64,000 bases of DNA from Lentisphaerota bacterium (GCA_021413965.1 JAIOPI010000023.1:1-64000); one strand, 5' to 3'. Counted from the first letter of the stretch, positions 27,267 to 35,783 are shown. The notes: generated from the sequence alone by a model not told the origin. Made by a program: numbers and translations.

Positions 27267-28928
27267 ATGTCACACACCGGGCAACAATCTGCAATCGCTT
27301 TGGCCATCACCCTTGTTGGTCTTCTGGCCATTGCAGCATTGGGCGCATCCGTACCTGGTCAGAGAGCGACAGCCGTCAACCTGACTACGAATGACCCGCC
27401 TGGATCTGCCCAGTCGGCTGCGCCTGGTGCAGAGAATCCAAGCACCAATAGCAGCGCGTTTCCTTCCGACCCTACGCCCCAATGGGCGGCGCAAGGTGAC
27501 CCCCAGGCCCAGTACAATATGGGCGTGCGCTACGACAATGGCATCGGAGTCCCAGCAGACGACGACGTTGCCGTCCAATGGTACCGAAAGGCCGCTGAGC
27601 AGGGCTATGCCGACGCCCAATACAATCTCGCGGAGATGTACCGGTCCGGGGAGGGGGTCAGGCAGGACGCCAGCCAGGCAGTGCGCTGGTATCGAAGAGC
27701 CGCCGATCAAGGGCTCCCCGCGGCACAGTGCAATCTTGGCGTCATGTATGACAACGGACTCGGCGTGACCCGTAGCGTTGCCGAAGCGATTCGCTGGTAC
27801 AGGCGGGCGGCGGAACAGGGGAATCTGAAGGCGCAGTTCAATCTCGGCGTCCTCTACGCATCCGGCGAGGGGGTCGATCGCGATGCCGCTGAGGCTGCAC
27901 GCTGGTATCGCAAAGCAGCCCAGCAGGGAGATCCGACCGCGCAACTGAACCTAGGCAAACTGTACGACGACGGCGAAGGAGTTCCCCAAGACTTTTCCGA
28001 GGCAGCGCGGTGGTATCGCGCAGCCGCCGAGAAAGGGAATGGCAAGGCGCAGTACAACCTCGGCGGCATGTATCGCACAGGCCAAGGCGTTCTTCAGGAC
28101 GACATCGAAGCAATGAAATGGCGACTCCTTGCTGCGGCCAATGGCGTCGGCACGTCAGAGGACATTCAAGCATTCCGCCAGCTTATTTCTGTTGCCGACT
28201 ACGCGGAGGCTCAACGACGGGCGCGCCAGTGGGCTATGGCACGCACGGACGGACAGGTTCCGGCCGTTCCGAACGCCCCGGGAGGGCACATGGCGCCTCC
28301 CGACGCCAGCGGCACTGCGTTCTGTATCAGCACCAACGGCTACTTCATCACATGTGCCCATGTGGTGGCCAACGCGAGCAGCATCACTTTATCCACCGCG
28401 GGCCAATCGCTCTCGGCGGAAATCGTCCGAGTAGACCGCGTAAACGACCTTGCCGTGCTGCGCGCAAATGGTACCGGCTTTACCGCTGTTCCTCTGGCTC
28501 TTGATGATCCGCATCTTGGCGATAAGGTATTCACAGTAGGCTATCCCAATCCGGATCTGCAGGGGCTCGCTCCGAAGTACACCGACGGGGCCATCAGTGC
28601 CCTATCCGGAATAATGGACGACCCGCGCGCATATCAGATCACCGTGCCCGTCCAGGGGGGGAACTCAGGTGGCCCTCTGGTTGATCAATCCGGCAACTGC
28701 GTGGGCATTGTCGTGTCCAAGCTGAATGCCGTGGTGGTGCTTGAATACACCGGTGATATTCCGCAGAACGTCAATTTTGCTGTCAAAGCTGGCTATGCCA
28801 GGCCTTTGATCGGCACCATTCCGGAGTTGAAGGCGGAGTTGCCGCAAGCCCGGCAAGGCACCGCATCGATCGTCAGTGAAATCGAGAAGGCCGTCGGGCT
28901 CTTGCTTGTCACCACGAAACCAGACTAA
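27267..28928 (+). CDS. Membrane-anchored Sel1-repeat protein with trypsin-like (S1C) protease domain
   Basis: A 553-residue protein. Residues 8-28 are a signal anchor. Six Sel1 repeats of 36 residues follow (about 76-291), with units such as AQYNLAEMYRSGEGVRQD. The C-terminal part is a trypsin-like protease with His365 (TCAHVV), Asp394 (VNDLAVLRA) and Ser467 (GGNSGGPL), a complete triad of the DegP-like S1C group but without a PDZ domain. The ATG has AGGA about 9 nt upstream. It is transcribed away from the defence operon and towards the integrase, with which it shares a hairpin at their converging ends. Being on the element, it may be a stress or defence cargo protease whose repeats bind a partner. 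Confidence 0.8.
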   Translation: MSHTGQQSAIALAITLVGLLAIAALGASVPGQRATAVNLTTNDPPGSAQSAAPGAENPSTNSSAFPSDPTPQWAAQGDPQAQYNMGVRYDNGIGVPADDDVAVQWYRKAAEQGYADAQYNLAEMYRSGEGVRQDASQAVRWYRRAADQGLPAAQCNLGVMYDNGLGVTRSVAEAIRWYRRAAEQGNLKAQFNLGVLYASGEGVDRDAAEAARWYRKAAQQGDPTAQLNLGKLYDDGEGVPQDFSEAARWYRAAAEKGNGKAQYNLGGMYRTGQGVLQDDIEAMKWRLLAAANGVGTSEDIQAFRQLISVADYAEAQRRARQWAMARTDGQVPAVPNAPGGHMAPPDASGTAFCISTNGYFITCAHVVANASSITLSTAGQSLSAEIVRVDRVNDLAVLRANGTGFTAVPLALDDPHLGDKVFTVGYPNPDLQGLAPKYTDGAISALSGIMDDPRAYQITVPVQGGNSGGPLVDQSGNCVGIVVSKLNAVVVLEYTGDIPQNVNFAVKAGYARPLIGTIPELKAELPQARQGTASIVSEIEKAVGLLLVTTKPD

Positions 28929-28939
28929 CTCCGCCGCAT

Positions 28940-28979
28940 GTCCGTTCTGCCGGGCGTTTTAGCGCCCCGCAGAACGGAC
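28940..28979. terminator. Long hairpin between converging genes
   Basis: GTCCGTTCTGC (28940-28950) pairs perfectly with GCAGAACGGAC (28969-28979). Inside it GGGCG (28952-28956) pairs with CGCCC (28963-28967) around TTTTAG. It sits between the stops of the protease and integrase genes and probably ends both transcripts, although neither side has a U-tract. Confidence 0.5.
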
Positions 28980-28983
28980 CCCA

Positions 28984-30594
28984 TCACAGGGCCGCCGCCA
29001 GCTCGTTGATGCGCGCGAGGTCACGCTTCCACGTCTTGACCGTCGCCGTGGTGCAAATCCCCTGAATCTGGACCTTGATCGGTTGTTCGAAGGTCCCCGC
29101 CGCCGAGGTGCCACCCGCCAGCAGCAGCTTGGGCATGGCCTTCTCGATGGCCTGCCGGAAGTTCTCCCGGCCGGGGCGGAAGTAATGCTTCAACACGACT
29201 TCCACCGTGCGATGGCCAGTCACACGTTGCACCAGCTCCAGCGGCACGCCGGCGGCCAGCGCCAGGGTGATCCACGTCACCCGGAAGCTGTGGAAATCCC
29301 GAATCGACGCGCGCCGGGCGCCGCCGGCACGCCCCGACTGCAGGGCCTCGGCCTTGCTCTGCCGCACCTTGCCGCGGATGAAGGCCACGCGGATGCCTTG
29401 CTCGATCTCGTTCAGGTGCCCCGACACGGAGCCCTTGCTCATGCCGGTTTCGGCCATCACGTCGTTGATGTCCTTGCCGGACATGTACGACTCGAACACC
29501 TGCCGCATGCGCCCCACGCGCGCGGACGCGCCCAGCTTGTCCAGGAACTCACGCCCCAGGCGCAGCACATCCACCGGGAGCGCCTCCGGCAGCACCTTGC
29601 CGCTGGCCACGGCCTTCCGTTTGAACGCCTCCGCCAGCACCCCCTTCACGCGCCAGGTGATGCCATCCGGATTCGCCAGGTACATCGCCGCCGCCTCCGG
29701 GAACACGTAGCCGGATGGCTCATCGTCGCCCTTCCGGGCCTTGGGGGCCTGCGCCCGCTGGGCTTCCAGCACGTCCCGCAGCATCGGGAAGATGGGTATG
29801 TCCACCGTTTCCCCGGTCTTGGCCGTCTTCACCGTCAGGAAGCCTTCCTTGAGGTCAACGTCATCCCACTTGAGCAGGCAGCAGTCGCCGCGGCGCATGG
29901 CCGTCAGCATCCCGGTCAGGATGATGGGGCGGATGAAGGGATCGTCCTTGCTCGCGTCCAGGATGAACTGCAGCTCATCCACGGCGAAAGGCTCCCGGTT
30001 CACGGTCTCGATGGCCTTCGTCACGATCCCGTGGAACGGGTTGCTGCCGTCCGTCAATTGGGGGTGCAAGTGCTTGAACGTGGCGCGAAGCAGTTTCAAC
30101 GTGTCGTTCCACGTCTTCGGCGAGAGCTTCCGGGCATCGTCCGTTTCCAGAAATGCCCGCGTCGTCTCCGGCGTTACCGTGACGAACTCCTTCGCGTTGG
30201 GCTGGTGCTTCGCCACGAAGTCTACGAACCGCTGCAGCGCGCCGCGGCAACGCGCCACGTGCCGCTCGGTGGGATCATGCCGACGGGGGAGCGCGGCCCA
30301 CAGCGCCGGCAGGTCGACCAGCTTCGGGAAGGTGGCTTCCTTGCCCGTCTTGATTTCCACCAGCCGTTGCATGGCGCGTTCGGCCATCGGATCGGCGCGC
30401 AGGTTCTTCACGGCCTGCTCGAACGCCTGCTTCGCGGCGCCGCGCGACCGTTCAAACTTCCGGTCGCCTTCCTCGGACACCTTCGCCGGCCGCTCGCCTT
30501 CGATCTCGACATCCAGTCGCACCTGGCGGATTGTCTTCCCATCACGAAACCGACCGTACCACCATTTCGACCCCGGCTTCATTTCCAGACCCAT
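28984..30594 (-). CDS. int: Tyrosine recombinase (element integrase)
   Basis: A 536-residue integrase. The catalytic domain has the first Arg in AMRRGDCCLLKWDDV (near residue 230), a Lys in VKTAKTGE (near 258), H-x-x-R in FHSFRVTW (near 433-436), GHRTVEVVLK (near 460) and the Tyr nucleophile in KHYFRPG (near 470). A long segment between the second and third motifs includes an HTH-like stretch (MSGKDINDVMAETGMSKG). The ATG follows AGGAGG. A tRNA-Met 3' fragment lies about 130 nt upstream, which is the standard layout for integration into a tRNA gene. Confidence 0.9.
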   Translation of the reverse strand: MGLEMKPGSKWWYGRFRDGKTIRQVRLDVEIEGERPAKVSEEGDRKFERSRGAAKQAFEQAVKNLRADPMAERAMQRLVEIKTGKEATFPKLVDLPALWAALPRRHDPTERHVARCRGALQRFVDFVAKHQPNAKEFVTVTPETTRAFLETDDARKLSPKTWNDTLKLLRATFKHLHPQLTDGSNPFHGIVTKAIETVNREPFAVDELQFILDASKDDPFIRPIILTGMLTAMRRGDCCLLKWDDVDLKEGFLTVKTAKTGETVDIPIFPMLRDVLEAQRAQAPKARKGDDEPSGYVFPEAAAMYLANPDGITWRVKGVLAEAFKRKAVASGKVLPEALPVDVLRLGREFLDKLGASARVGRMRQVFESYMSGKDINDVMAETGMSKGSVSGHLNEIEQGIRVAFIRGKVRQSKAEALQSGRAGGARRASIRDFHSFRVTWITLALAAGVPLELVQRVTGHRTVEVVLKHYFRPGRENFRQAIEKAMPKLLLAGGTSAAGTFEQPIKVQIQGICTTATVKTWKRDLARINELAAAL

Positions 30595-30655
30595 GACGAA
30601 CCTCCTGCCATCGTGTGACGTGATATGGCAACGACGACAGGGTGAATATACCCCC

Positions 30656-30675
30656 TGTGCACGGTTTGTGCACGG
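30656..30675. repeat. Direct repeats near the attachment site (possible integrase arm sites)
   Basis: TGTGCACGG occurs at 30656-30664 and 30667-30675, an 11-bp period, with a related GTGCAT at 30681-30686. They lie between the integrase gene and the tRNA fragment, where arm-type binding sites of integrase or excisionase are expected. Confidence 0.4.
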
Positions 30676-30723
30676 AAATAGTGCATAAATCGCTAATAAT
30701 CAAACATTCAGGCCAAATCAATG

Positions 30724-30772
30724 CGGGCTCATAACCTGAAGGTCGTTGGTTCAAATCCAACCCCCGCTACCA
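30724..30772 (+). other. Right attachment site: 3' fragment of a tRNA-Met (CAU) gene
   Basis: The fragment holds the anticodon loop CTCATAA (CAT at 30730-30732), an anticodon stem, the T arm GTTGG-TTCAAAT-CCAAC (30745-30761), the 3' acceptor strand CCCCGCT, a discriminator A and an encoded CCA (30770-30772). No D arm or 5' acceptor strand (AGCGGGG expected) precedes it, and the first anticodon-stem pair is lost at 30723. This is therefore the duplicated 3' part left by integration, not a working tRNA. The GGG run before the loop is reminiscent of initiator tRNA. Everything left of it belongs to the element. Confidence 0.8.
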
Positions 30773-30783
30773 CTTTGAGATGT

Positions 30784-30816
30784 CCCCGGTTCCGAAAGGA
30801 GCCGGGGATTTTTTTT
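30784..30816 (+). terminator. Rho-independent terminator after the tRNA fragment
   Basis: CCCCGG-T-TCC and GGA-G-CCGGGG form a stem capped by a GAAA tetraloop (30784-30807), followed by A and eight T residues (30809-30816). It is probably the original terminator of the chromosomal tRNA gene. The following 30817-30941 stretch shows no gene. Confidence 0.85.
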
Positions 30817-30941
30817 GTCGATCGTCCTGCGTCAGTATTGGATGTCACCCCGCCGGGCTTTGCATCGCGGGACGGAGTCACGTGACGGAGGATAGACAGG
30901 ATGGATATCGGTCGATCACAGGACCAGCGGTTGGCCGGTAG

Positions 30942-31190
30942 TCAGTGTGCAGGATCGAGCTGGCCGGAACCACCGAAGTGTTTGGCGAGGGCCGCTCTCA
31001 AGGTTGACCGTGCCGGTTCCTTCCCTTGGAACAGGACGGTCTGGTACTGCCGTCCATACCAGATCAGGATGCCCCCCTCGTCGGTGGTAAAGCGCGAGCC
31101 CTCGCCATCCGACTGCCAGCGGCCATCGATGCCCTGGGCTTCCACCAAGTCGGCCAGATCCTGGCGGGTGCTATCGAAATGGAATTGCAT
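30942..31190 (-). CDS. Small conserved-looking hypothetical protein
   Basis: An 82-residue protein from ATG 31190 (MQFHFDSTRQDLADLVEAQG), with GGAGAGG about 12 nt upstream; the frame is open back to an ATG at 31325. The central part, TTDEGGILIWYGRQYQTVLF followed by QGK, is a beta-strand pair also seen in small proteins of unknown role. The end (PARSTLRAALAKHFG) is helical. The opposite-strand frame here is low-complexity and less credible. It is the first chromosomal gene beyond the attachment site. No function is assigned. Confidence 0.5.
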   Translation of the reverse strand: MQFHFDSTRQDLADLVEAQGIDGRWQSDGEGSRFTTDEGGILIWYGRQYQTVLFQGKEPARSTLRAALAKHFGGSGQLDPAH

Positions 31191-31435
31191 GTCGTGCTGT
31201 TGCCTCTCCGGGAGCCTGTGCCATTCGCGGATCATACGCGAGGTAATTCGCGCAGGCACCATGCCGGCAGGCGCGGCGGACGGGCCAGCCCGTGCGTTGC
31301 GGAAGGGCTGGAGCGGCCATGACATGACCGATCGAATTCCAGGCTGAGTCGCACGAACGTTGCGGTGTCTGCCGGCGACACGTGATAGCCTGCGGCCAGG
31401 GAATGGTTTCAGTTTCGTATGCGAGGGAGACGATC

Positions 31436-31798
31436 ATGGCGGCGTATGAATTGACGGGTACCGTGAAGGTGGTGATGGATGAGGTCACGTTTGACAGCGG
31501 CTTCAACAAGCGTGAATTCGTGGTCACGACGACTGACGGGCGCTATCCGCAGGACATCAAGTTCGAATGCGTGAAGGACAAGGCCGCCCTGCTGGCGGAC
31601 GTGAAACCCGGACAGCGCGTGACGGTGTCGTTTGACGTGCGGGGCAATGAGAACAAGGGCCGCTACTTTGTCAGTCTGTCCGCCTGGCGGATTGAGGCCG
31701 AGAAGGCGGCATCGGCCATAGATGCCGATGACGACCGCCCACCGTTGGATCAGCTCTCGCCGCCGGCCGACTCGGGCGATGATGTGCTTCCGTTCTGA
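31436..31798 (+). CDS. DUF3127 family protein with SSB-like C-terminal tail
   Basis: A 120-residue protein. The first 90 residues match DUF3127, a small beta-rich family: YELTGTVKVVMDEVTFDSGF, YPQDIKFECVKDKAALL and GRYFVSLSAWRIE. An acidic linker (AIDADDDRPPLDQLSPPADS) ends in GDDVLPF, very like the SSB tail DDDIPF. The start is the ATG after GAGGGAGACGATC. DUF3127 proteins are thought to bind DNA, and the tail supports a role in replication or repair together with SSB-binding partners. That function is inferred. Confidence 0.75.
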   Translation: MAAYELTGTVKVVMDEVTFDSGFNKREFVVTTTDGRYPQDIKFECVKDKAALLADVKPGQRVTVSFDVRGNENKGRYFVSLSAWRIEAEKAASAIDADDDRPPLDQLSPPADSGDDVLPF

Positions 31799-31917
31799 CG
31801 AACGAGGCGACATCGAGGGTCGTGGCTCGGCGCATGCGTGCGGACGAAGGTACGCGATCAGATGCAGGTTCCCTGCAAGTTTGCCTGGAACCTCGCTTAT
31901 CGCGGACAACGGAGCGA

Positions 31918-32430
31918 TCAGGCCTGATGGACGGCTTCGTCGCGGTAGCGGGTCCGAGGGGCGGGGTGTTCGGCGGGCCAGCCGATGGCGATGGCGGCGA
32001 CGGGGAGCATGGACGGGGACATGGAGAAGAGTGTGCGGAGTTTGAGGATGCGGTCTTCGCGCGGGTGCACGCCCAGCCAGCAGGCGCCGAGACCTAACAT
32101 TGACGCGGCGAGCAGGATGTTCTGGATGGCGGCGCTGCAGTCCTGCAGCAGGTAGGACAGGGCCTTGTCGTGGGTTCGCTCGAGATCGCCGGACACGACA
32201 ATGCCGAGCGGGGCGCTGCGCAGCATCTGGCCGTTGGGAAGGGCATCGGCCACCGCATTGCGGCGGGCCTGGTCGCGGACGACATAGAAATGCCAGGGAT
32301 CGCGTGCGACGGCCGAGGGCGCCGCCATGGCCGCTTCGAGGAGATCGCGGATCGTGGCATCGTCGACGGGTTGTGGCGTATAGGTGCGAATGCTGCGGCG
32401 GGCGAAGAGCGGTTGAAGGATCGGGTTCAT
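31918..32430 (-). CDS. Nitroreductase family protein
   Basis: A 170-residue FMN-dependent nitroreductase-like protein. It has the RRSIRTYTPQPVDDATIRDL start that binds the FMN phosphate, AAMAAPSAVARDPWHFYVV, and the GLGACWLGVHPREDRI segment that closes the flavin site. The length is typical for small one-domain members acting as dimers. The ATG at 32430 follows AAAGGA. It could reduce nitro compounds or quinones using NAD(P)H; the substrate cannot be told from sequence. Confidence 0.85.
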   Translation of the reverse strand: MNPILQPLFARRSIRTYTPQPVDDATIRDLLEAAMAAPSAVARDPWHFYVVRDQARRNAVADALPNGQMLRSAPLGIVVSGDLERTHDKALSYLLQDCSAAIQNILLAASMLGLGACWLGVHPREDRILKLRTLFSMSPSMLPVAAIAIGWPAEHPAPRTRYRDEAVHQA

Positions 32431-32535
32431 GGTGGCGTTCCTTTCAGAAAGCGAAACCATAGCCGAGGGGTCGAGGTTGCGAAAGGCGATTCTGGCGGTG
32501 GTGGTGTGCGGGGGGCCTCGCCTTAGCGAACCCGG

Positions 32536-33186
32536 CTACTGCTGCGGCGGCTGCTTGGGTGAGGCGTGGGGGGCGGAGACGCGGGAGACGCCGGCGGTGA
32601 GCGCGAAGCGCATGGCGTCTTCCATGGACATCTCGACGGGCTGGATGCTGGCGCGCGGGACGTAAACCGTGAAGCCGCCAATCTGGTAGCTCATGGGCAG
32701 GTAGACGGCGACGGTGTCCGCGTCGCCGATGCCGGCGGGCAGATCGGCGAAGGTTTGGCGTGTCACAAATCCGAGCATGCGCAGATTCTGGCCGGGGAGC
32801 GTAAACATCACGACCTGGTTGAAGCCTCCGGCCTTGGCGCGCGCGAAATATTGCACGAAGTCCTTGGTCATGGAGTAGACGCTCTTGACCACGGGGACGC
32901 GTTCGACGAGGCCTTCGGCCCAGCGGAAGAGGCGGGCGACGACCAGGAAATGCATGAGGAGTCCGACGCCGAAGATGACGAGGACGCCGGCGAGAATGCC
33001 GAGGCCTGGAATATAGCGGTCGCCCGGGATGAAGGGTTGCACGAGGCGGGCGAAGAGGCGCTCGGCGGCGAGGGCGCTGATGATCAGGAGATAGCCCGTG
33101 AGCGAGGCGGGCAGCAAGACGGCCAGGCCCTGCAGGAAGAGGAGCCCGGGCTGCAATCTCCTTCGTGCTGGAATTTCACCTGCCAT
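32536..33186 (-). CDS. DUF502 family membrane protein
   Basis: A 216-residue protein of the DUF502 family. Two N-terminal membrane helices (about 15-40 and 60-83) are followed by the conserved VERVPVVKSVYSMTKDFVQY and a soluble domain with LPGQNLRMLGFVTRQTF and VAVYLPMSYQIGGFTVYVPR. The C-terminus is Pro-rich. The family is widespread in bacteria and its role is unknown. It lies upstream of the nitroreductase gene on the same strand, about 105 nt apart, and may be co-transcribed. Confidence 0.85.
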   Translation of the reverse strand: MAGEIPARRRLQPGLLFLQGLAVLLPASLTGYLLIISALAAERLFARLVQPFIPGDRYIPGLGILAGVLVIFGVGLLMHFLVVARLFRWAEGLVERVPVVKSVYSMTKDFVQYFARAKAGGFNQVVMFTLPGQNLRMLGFVTRQTFADLPAGIGDADTVAVYLPMSYQIGGFTVYVPRASIQPVEMSMEDAMRFALTAGVSRVSAPHASPKQPPQQ

Positions 33187-33287
33187 GCGCTCAGGGTAGC
33201 GCGGGATGCGTCCGTTGGGAAGCGCCGTCGGACAGGAAAAAACAGGATGGGCAGTGGCAGGAATGCTGCCGGAGAGAGGGGGGGACG

Positions 33288-33935
33288 ATGAGTGAGAAAG
33301 CCATGGAGGCGGTGAGGTCGCGGTTTGACCAGGTGGCGGCGGGGTGGGACGCGAATCCCGGGCGCGTGGCGATGGCGAAGGGCATCGTGGCGGCCATGCG
33401 GGCGGCGGTGCCCTTGCGCGCGGACATGGAGGTCATGGATTTCGGGGCGGGAACGGGGCTGGTGACGCTGGGGCTGTTGCCTCACGTTGCGCGGGTGACG
33501 GCGGTGGATGCGTCACCCGGAATGCTGCGCATGCTGGAAGAGAAACTGCAGGCGCTGGGCATCACGAACGTGCAAACGTTGGCGGGCGACATTGCGCAGA
33601 CGCATTTTCCAGCGGCCGCGTTCGATGTGATTGTGAGCTCGATGGTGCTGCATCACATTCCCGACGTGCCGGCGGCGTTGCAGCGGCTGCGTCCATGCCT
33701 GCGGCGGGGTGGATGGCTGGCGCTGGCCGATCTGATCAAGGAGGACGGCTCGTTTCACGCAGATCCCAAGGGCGTATTTCACAACGGGTTCGATCCCGCG
33801 GAGATTGGCCGGTGGCTGGAGGCGGCGGGTTTCACGGAGATTGTGGTTGGCGAGGCGCATCGGATTACACGGGAGGCGGAGGGGGGGAGAACGCGGGAGT
33901 ATCCCGTTTTCCTGGTGACGGCGCGGGCGGGGTGA
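33288..33935 (+). CDS. Class I SAM-dependent methyltransferase
   Basis: A 215-residue methyltransferase with motif I MDFGAGTGLVTLGLL, motif II VTAVDASPGML and motif post-IV SSMVLHHIPDVPAALQRL. This is the small-molecule methyltransferase pattern (UbiE/Methyltransf_11-like). The ATG at 33288 follows GGAGAGAGGGGGG. The target is unknown. It stands alone, divergent from the DUF502 gene. Confidence 0.85.
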   Translation: MSEKAMEAVRSRFDQVAAGWDANPGRVAMAKGIVAAMRAAVPLRADMEVMDFGAGTGLVTLGLLPHVARVTAVDASPGMLRMLEEKLQALGITNVQTLAGDIAQTHFPAAAFDVIVSSMVLHHIPDVPAALQRLRPCLRRGGWLALADLIKEDGSFHADPKGVFHNGFDPAEIGRWLEAAGFTEIVVGEAHRITREAEGGRTREYPVFLVTARAG

Positions 33936-34091
33936 GGAGGGTGATCGCTGGTCGGGTGTCTCGTCCGGCAATAGGTTGACACGTTCGGATCGGAAACTTC
34001 ACGTAGAGACACGGCATTGACGATCATTGACGAAGCACCCAAGTACCCAATTCGGAATGAAGTCCGGCAGCCGGCTTGCGGACGTCGGCCT

Positions 34092-34520
34092 TCATTCGGG
34101 CTTGGGGCTTTCGTTCTTGGTTATTCCGACGGGTTCGTGGGCGCAGGTGCAGGTGGTGGTGCCGCCGTGGCCGGCGCAGGTGGCGGTGGCGTCGAGGACC
34201 TCAAGTTTGCCCGCCATGAATAGTCGAACGGCTTGGGCGGCGGTGCCGGCGGCCGCGCGGCAGACCGTGATGCCAGCCCGGCGGAGTCCGATCAGAGCGC
34301 CGGGGCCGATGCCGCCGACGAGGACGGCCTGCGGGTTGGCGCCGGCGAGGGCTTTGAGGGGATTGCAGGCGCCGTGCACGTGATCGAGATCGTGGTTGGC
34401 GACGCGCTCGGCGGTCATGGTGTCGGTGTCGACGAGGCAGAAGCAATTGGCGGAGCCGAAGTGACCGTGGACGGGGCTGTCGAGGCCGCGGTACGCGGAA
34501 ACGGGAATGCAGACTTTCAT
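34092..34520 (-). CDS. NifX/NifB-like (dinitrogenase iron-molybdenum cofactor) family protein
   Basis: A 142-residue protein of the NifX/MTH1175 family: MKVCIPVSAYRGLDSPVHGH, FGSANCFCLVDTD, and AVLVGGIGPGALIGLRRAGI. A Cys- and His-containing tail (CAGHGGTTTCTCAHEP) could bind metal. No nif genes are nearby, so it is probably one of the stand-alone members linked to Fe-S cluster handling. Its start overlaps the end of the DUF134 regulator gene by 4 nt, a pairing that is common in bacteria. Confidence 0.85.
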   Translation of the reverse strand: MKVCIPVSAYRGLDSPVHGHFGSANCFCLVDTDTMTAERVANHDLDHVHGACNPLKALAGANPQAVLVGGIGPGALIGLRRAGITVCRAAAGTAAQAVRLFMAGKLEVLDATATCAGHGGTTTCTCAHEPVGITKNESPKPE

Positions 34521-34825
34521 GATGTTCTGGCCTTCTTGATGGTCACGGTGCCGCCTTCCATCCGGAGCGCCTTGCCGTGAATCAGGGCGTCTGCCGTTTT
34601 GCGCCGCGCGCTCTCCACAATGCGTGCGAAGGTCGAGCGGGAAATCTTCATCTGGTCCGCGGCCTGTGCCTGGTAGAGGCCGTTCAAGTCGGCGAGCCGG
34701 AGGGCTTCGACTTCATCGAGGGTGAGGGTGACCATGTCGAGGGCGTGAAGCGGGATGCCGGCGGGCTTGAAGACGCTCGCGTTCGGGCAGCATCCGATAT
34801 GCCGCAGGCAGCAGGGTCTGGTCAT
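34517..34825 (-). CDS. DUF134 family HTH protein
   Basis: A 102-residue DUF134 protein: a Cys-rich start (PCCLRHIGCCP), the signature LTLDEVEALRLADLNGLYQ, and a sigma-4-like HTH (AADQMKISRSTFARIVESAR). The family usually pairs with NifX-like proteins, as here, and probably regulates the pair or Fe-S metabolism. The Cys cluster could sense metal or redox state. Confidence 0.85.
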   Translation of the reverse strand: MTRPCCLRHIGCCPNASVFKPAGIPLHALDMVTLTLDEVEALRLADLNGLYQAQAADQMKISRSTFARIVESARRKTADALIHGKALRMEGGTVTIKKARTS

Positions 34826-35234
34826 GGCTGGCTCCAGGGGCGGCGATCACTGGTTATGAGCATATGACCAGAATGGCCGGACGTCAACTGAAGAGCGGCT
34901 CCTGAGGCTGGGGAGTTGGAAGGATGGAAGACTGGAGGCTGGGGAAATGCGGTGTCGGCGTGGCTGGTTGATCCCCGCCCGTTGAAAGCTCTTCCGCACG
35001 CCGCGTTTGATGCGGCCCGCCGAACTGGTTGACTTCGGAGCATGCGGGCGCGTCCCGCCGAGCCGCGTCAGCGCTGAATATGGACGGGGGGCGGTGTTCG
35101 GACGGGAACGATTCGGGATTCCGGCATCGCGCCGGCATCGTTCCAAGACTCGAAAACCGGGCCCTTTGAAGGCGATGTCGTTGCGGCACAACCGGTTCCC
35201 GTGGTGAAATCACGAACTTCACAGGGGCACGTGG
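34826..35234. other. Intergenic stretch with repeat-like words, no gene seen
   Basis: No coding frame is convincing here. The left part has a purine-rich, repeat-like string (GAGGCTGGGGA twice, with TGGAAGGATGGAAGACTGG between, 34904-34943). GCGTCCCGCCGAGCCGCG at 35050-35067 is an exact inverted copy of a sequence at 36311-36328. These look like dispersed chromosomal repeats. Confidence 0.5.
35050..35067 (-). repeat. Dispersed repeat, single-arm copy
   Basis: These 18 bases are the exact reverse complement of 36311-36328. The opposite arm found in the second locus is missing here, so this is a partial or decayed copy. Confidence 0.6.
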
Positions 35235-35783
35235 TTGCGCTACATTGCGGCCGTGCAGAGTACCCCAGAACTGGTTGCCGCCTGTCTGGCGCGGGCGGGG
35301 GTGGACGCACTGGTCGTGGGCGGCTTGGCGATGGAGGCGCACGGCTACGGACGTCAGACGTATGACGTTGACTGCCTCATGGCTGCCGCCGACGTGGACG
35401 CATTCGAGAGGTCCTTGCTTGGCGAAGGCTACGCGCGCGCGCCGTCAGGCGAGAATTTTCGTCGCTATGCCGCGCCCTCTGTGTATCAGGCACCCGTCGA
35501 TGTGCTGCTGGTGGCGGCTGATACTTTTGGAAACATGCTCAAAGACAGCCTCGCGTGGCAATTTGGAAGCGTCACACTGCGGGTTCCATCCTTGCCGCAC
35601 GTCATCGCCCTCAAACTGCACGCCATCCGAAACAACCCCGCGCGCGAGGCGCGTGACCTTGGCGATGTATCCGAACTGCTGGCAGCCAACCCTGGTGCCA
35701 TCGCGGAGGCGGACTTGGCGGCCCTCTGCGCCAAGCATGGTCCTCCCGGCATCGGGGATCGACTCGGGAGGCTGCGGTCGTGA
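35235..35783 (+). CDS. Nucleotidyltransferase (AbiEii/MNT-like)
   Basis: A 182-residue protein with the nucleotidyltransferase signature VVGG (27-30) and YDVDCLM with Asp44 and Asp46. LPHVIALKLHAIRN, a helix typical of the AbiEii/AbiGii-like group, follows. The start is uncertain: TTG at 35235 has AGGGG upstream, and GTG at 35253 is an alternative. The next small gene overlaps its stop by 4 nt (GTGA). Such pairs can be toxin-antitoxin modules in which the enzyme adds nucleotides to tRNA or protein. Only the fold is secure. Confidence 0.7.
   Translation: MRYIAAVQSTPELVAACLARAGVDALVVGGLAMEAHGYGRQTYDVDCLMAAADVDAFERSLLGEGYARAPSGENFRRYAAPSVYQAPVDVLLVAADTFGNMLKDSLAWQFGSVTLRVPSLPHVIALKLHAIRNNPAREARDLGDVSELLAANPGAIAEADLAALCAKHGPPGIGDRLGRLRS

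Noticed and set aside
30656..30686. CRISPR-like repeat
   Set aside because: Only two 9-bp copies with a 2-nt gap plus one partial copy. This fits integrase arm sites, not a CRISPR array.
30724..30772. Working tRNA-Met gene
   Set aside because: Only the anticodon arm, T arm and 3' acceptor strand are present. There is no D arm or 5' acceptor strand.
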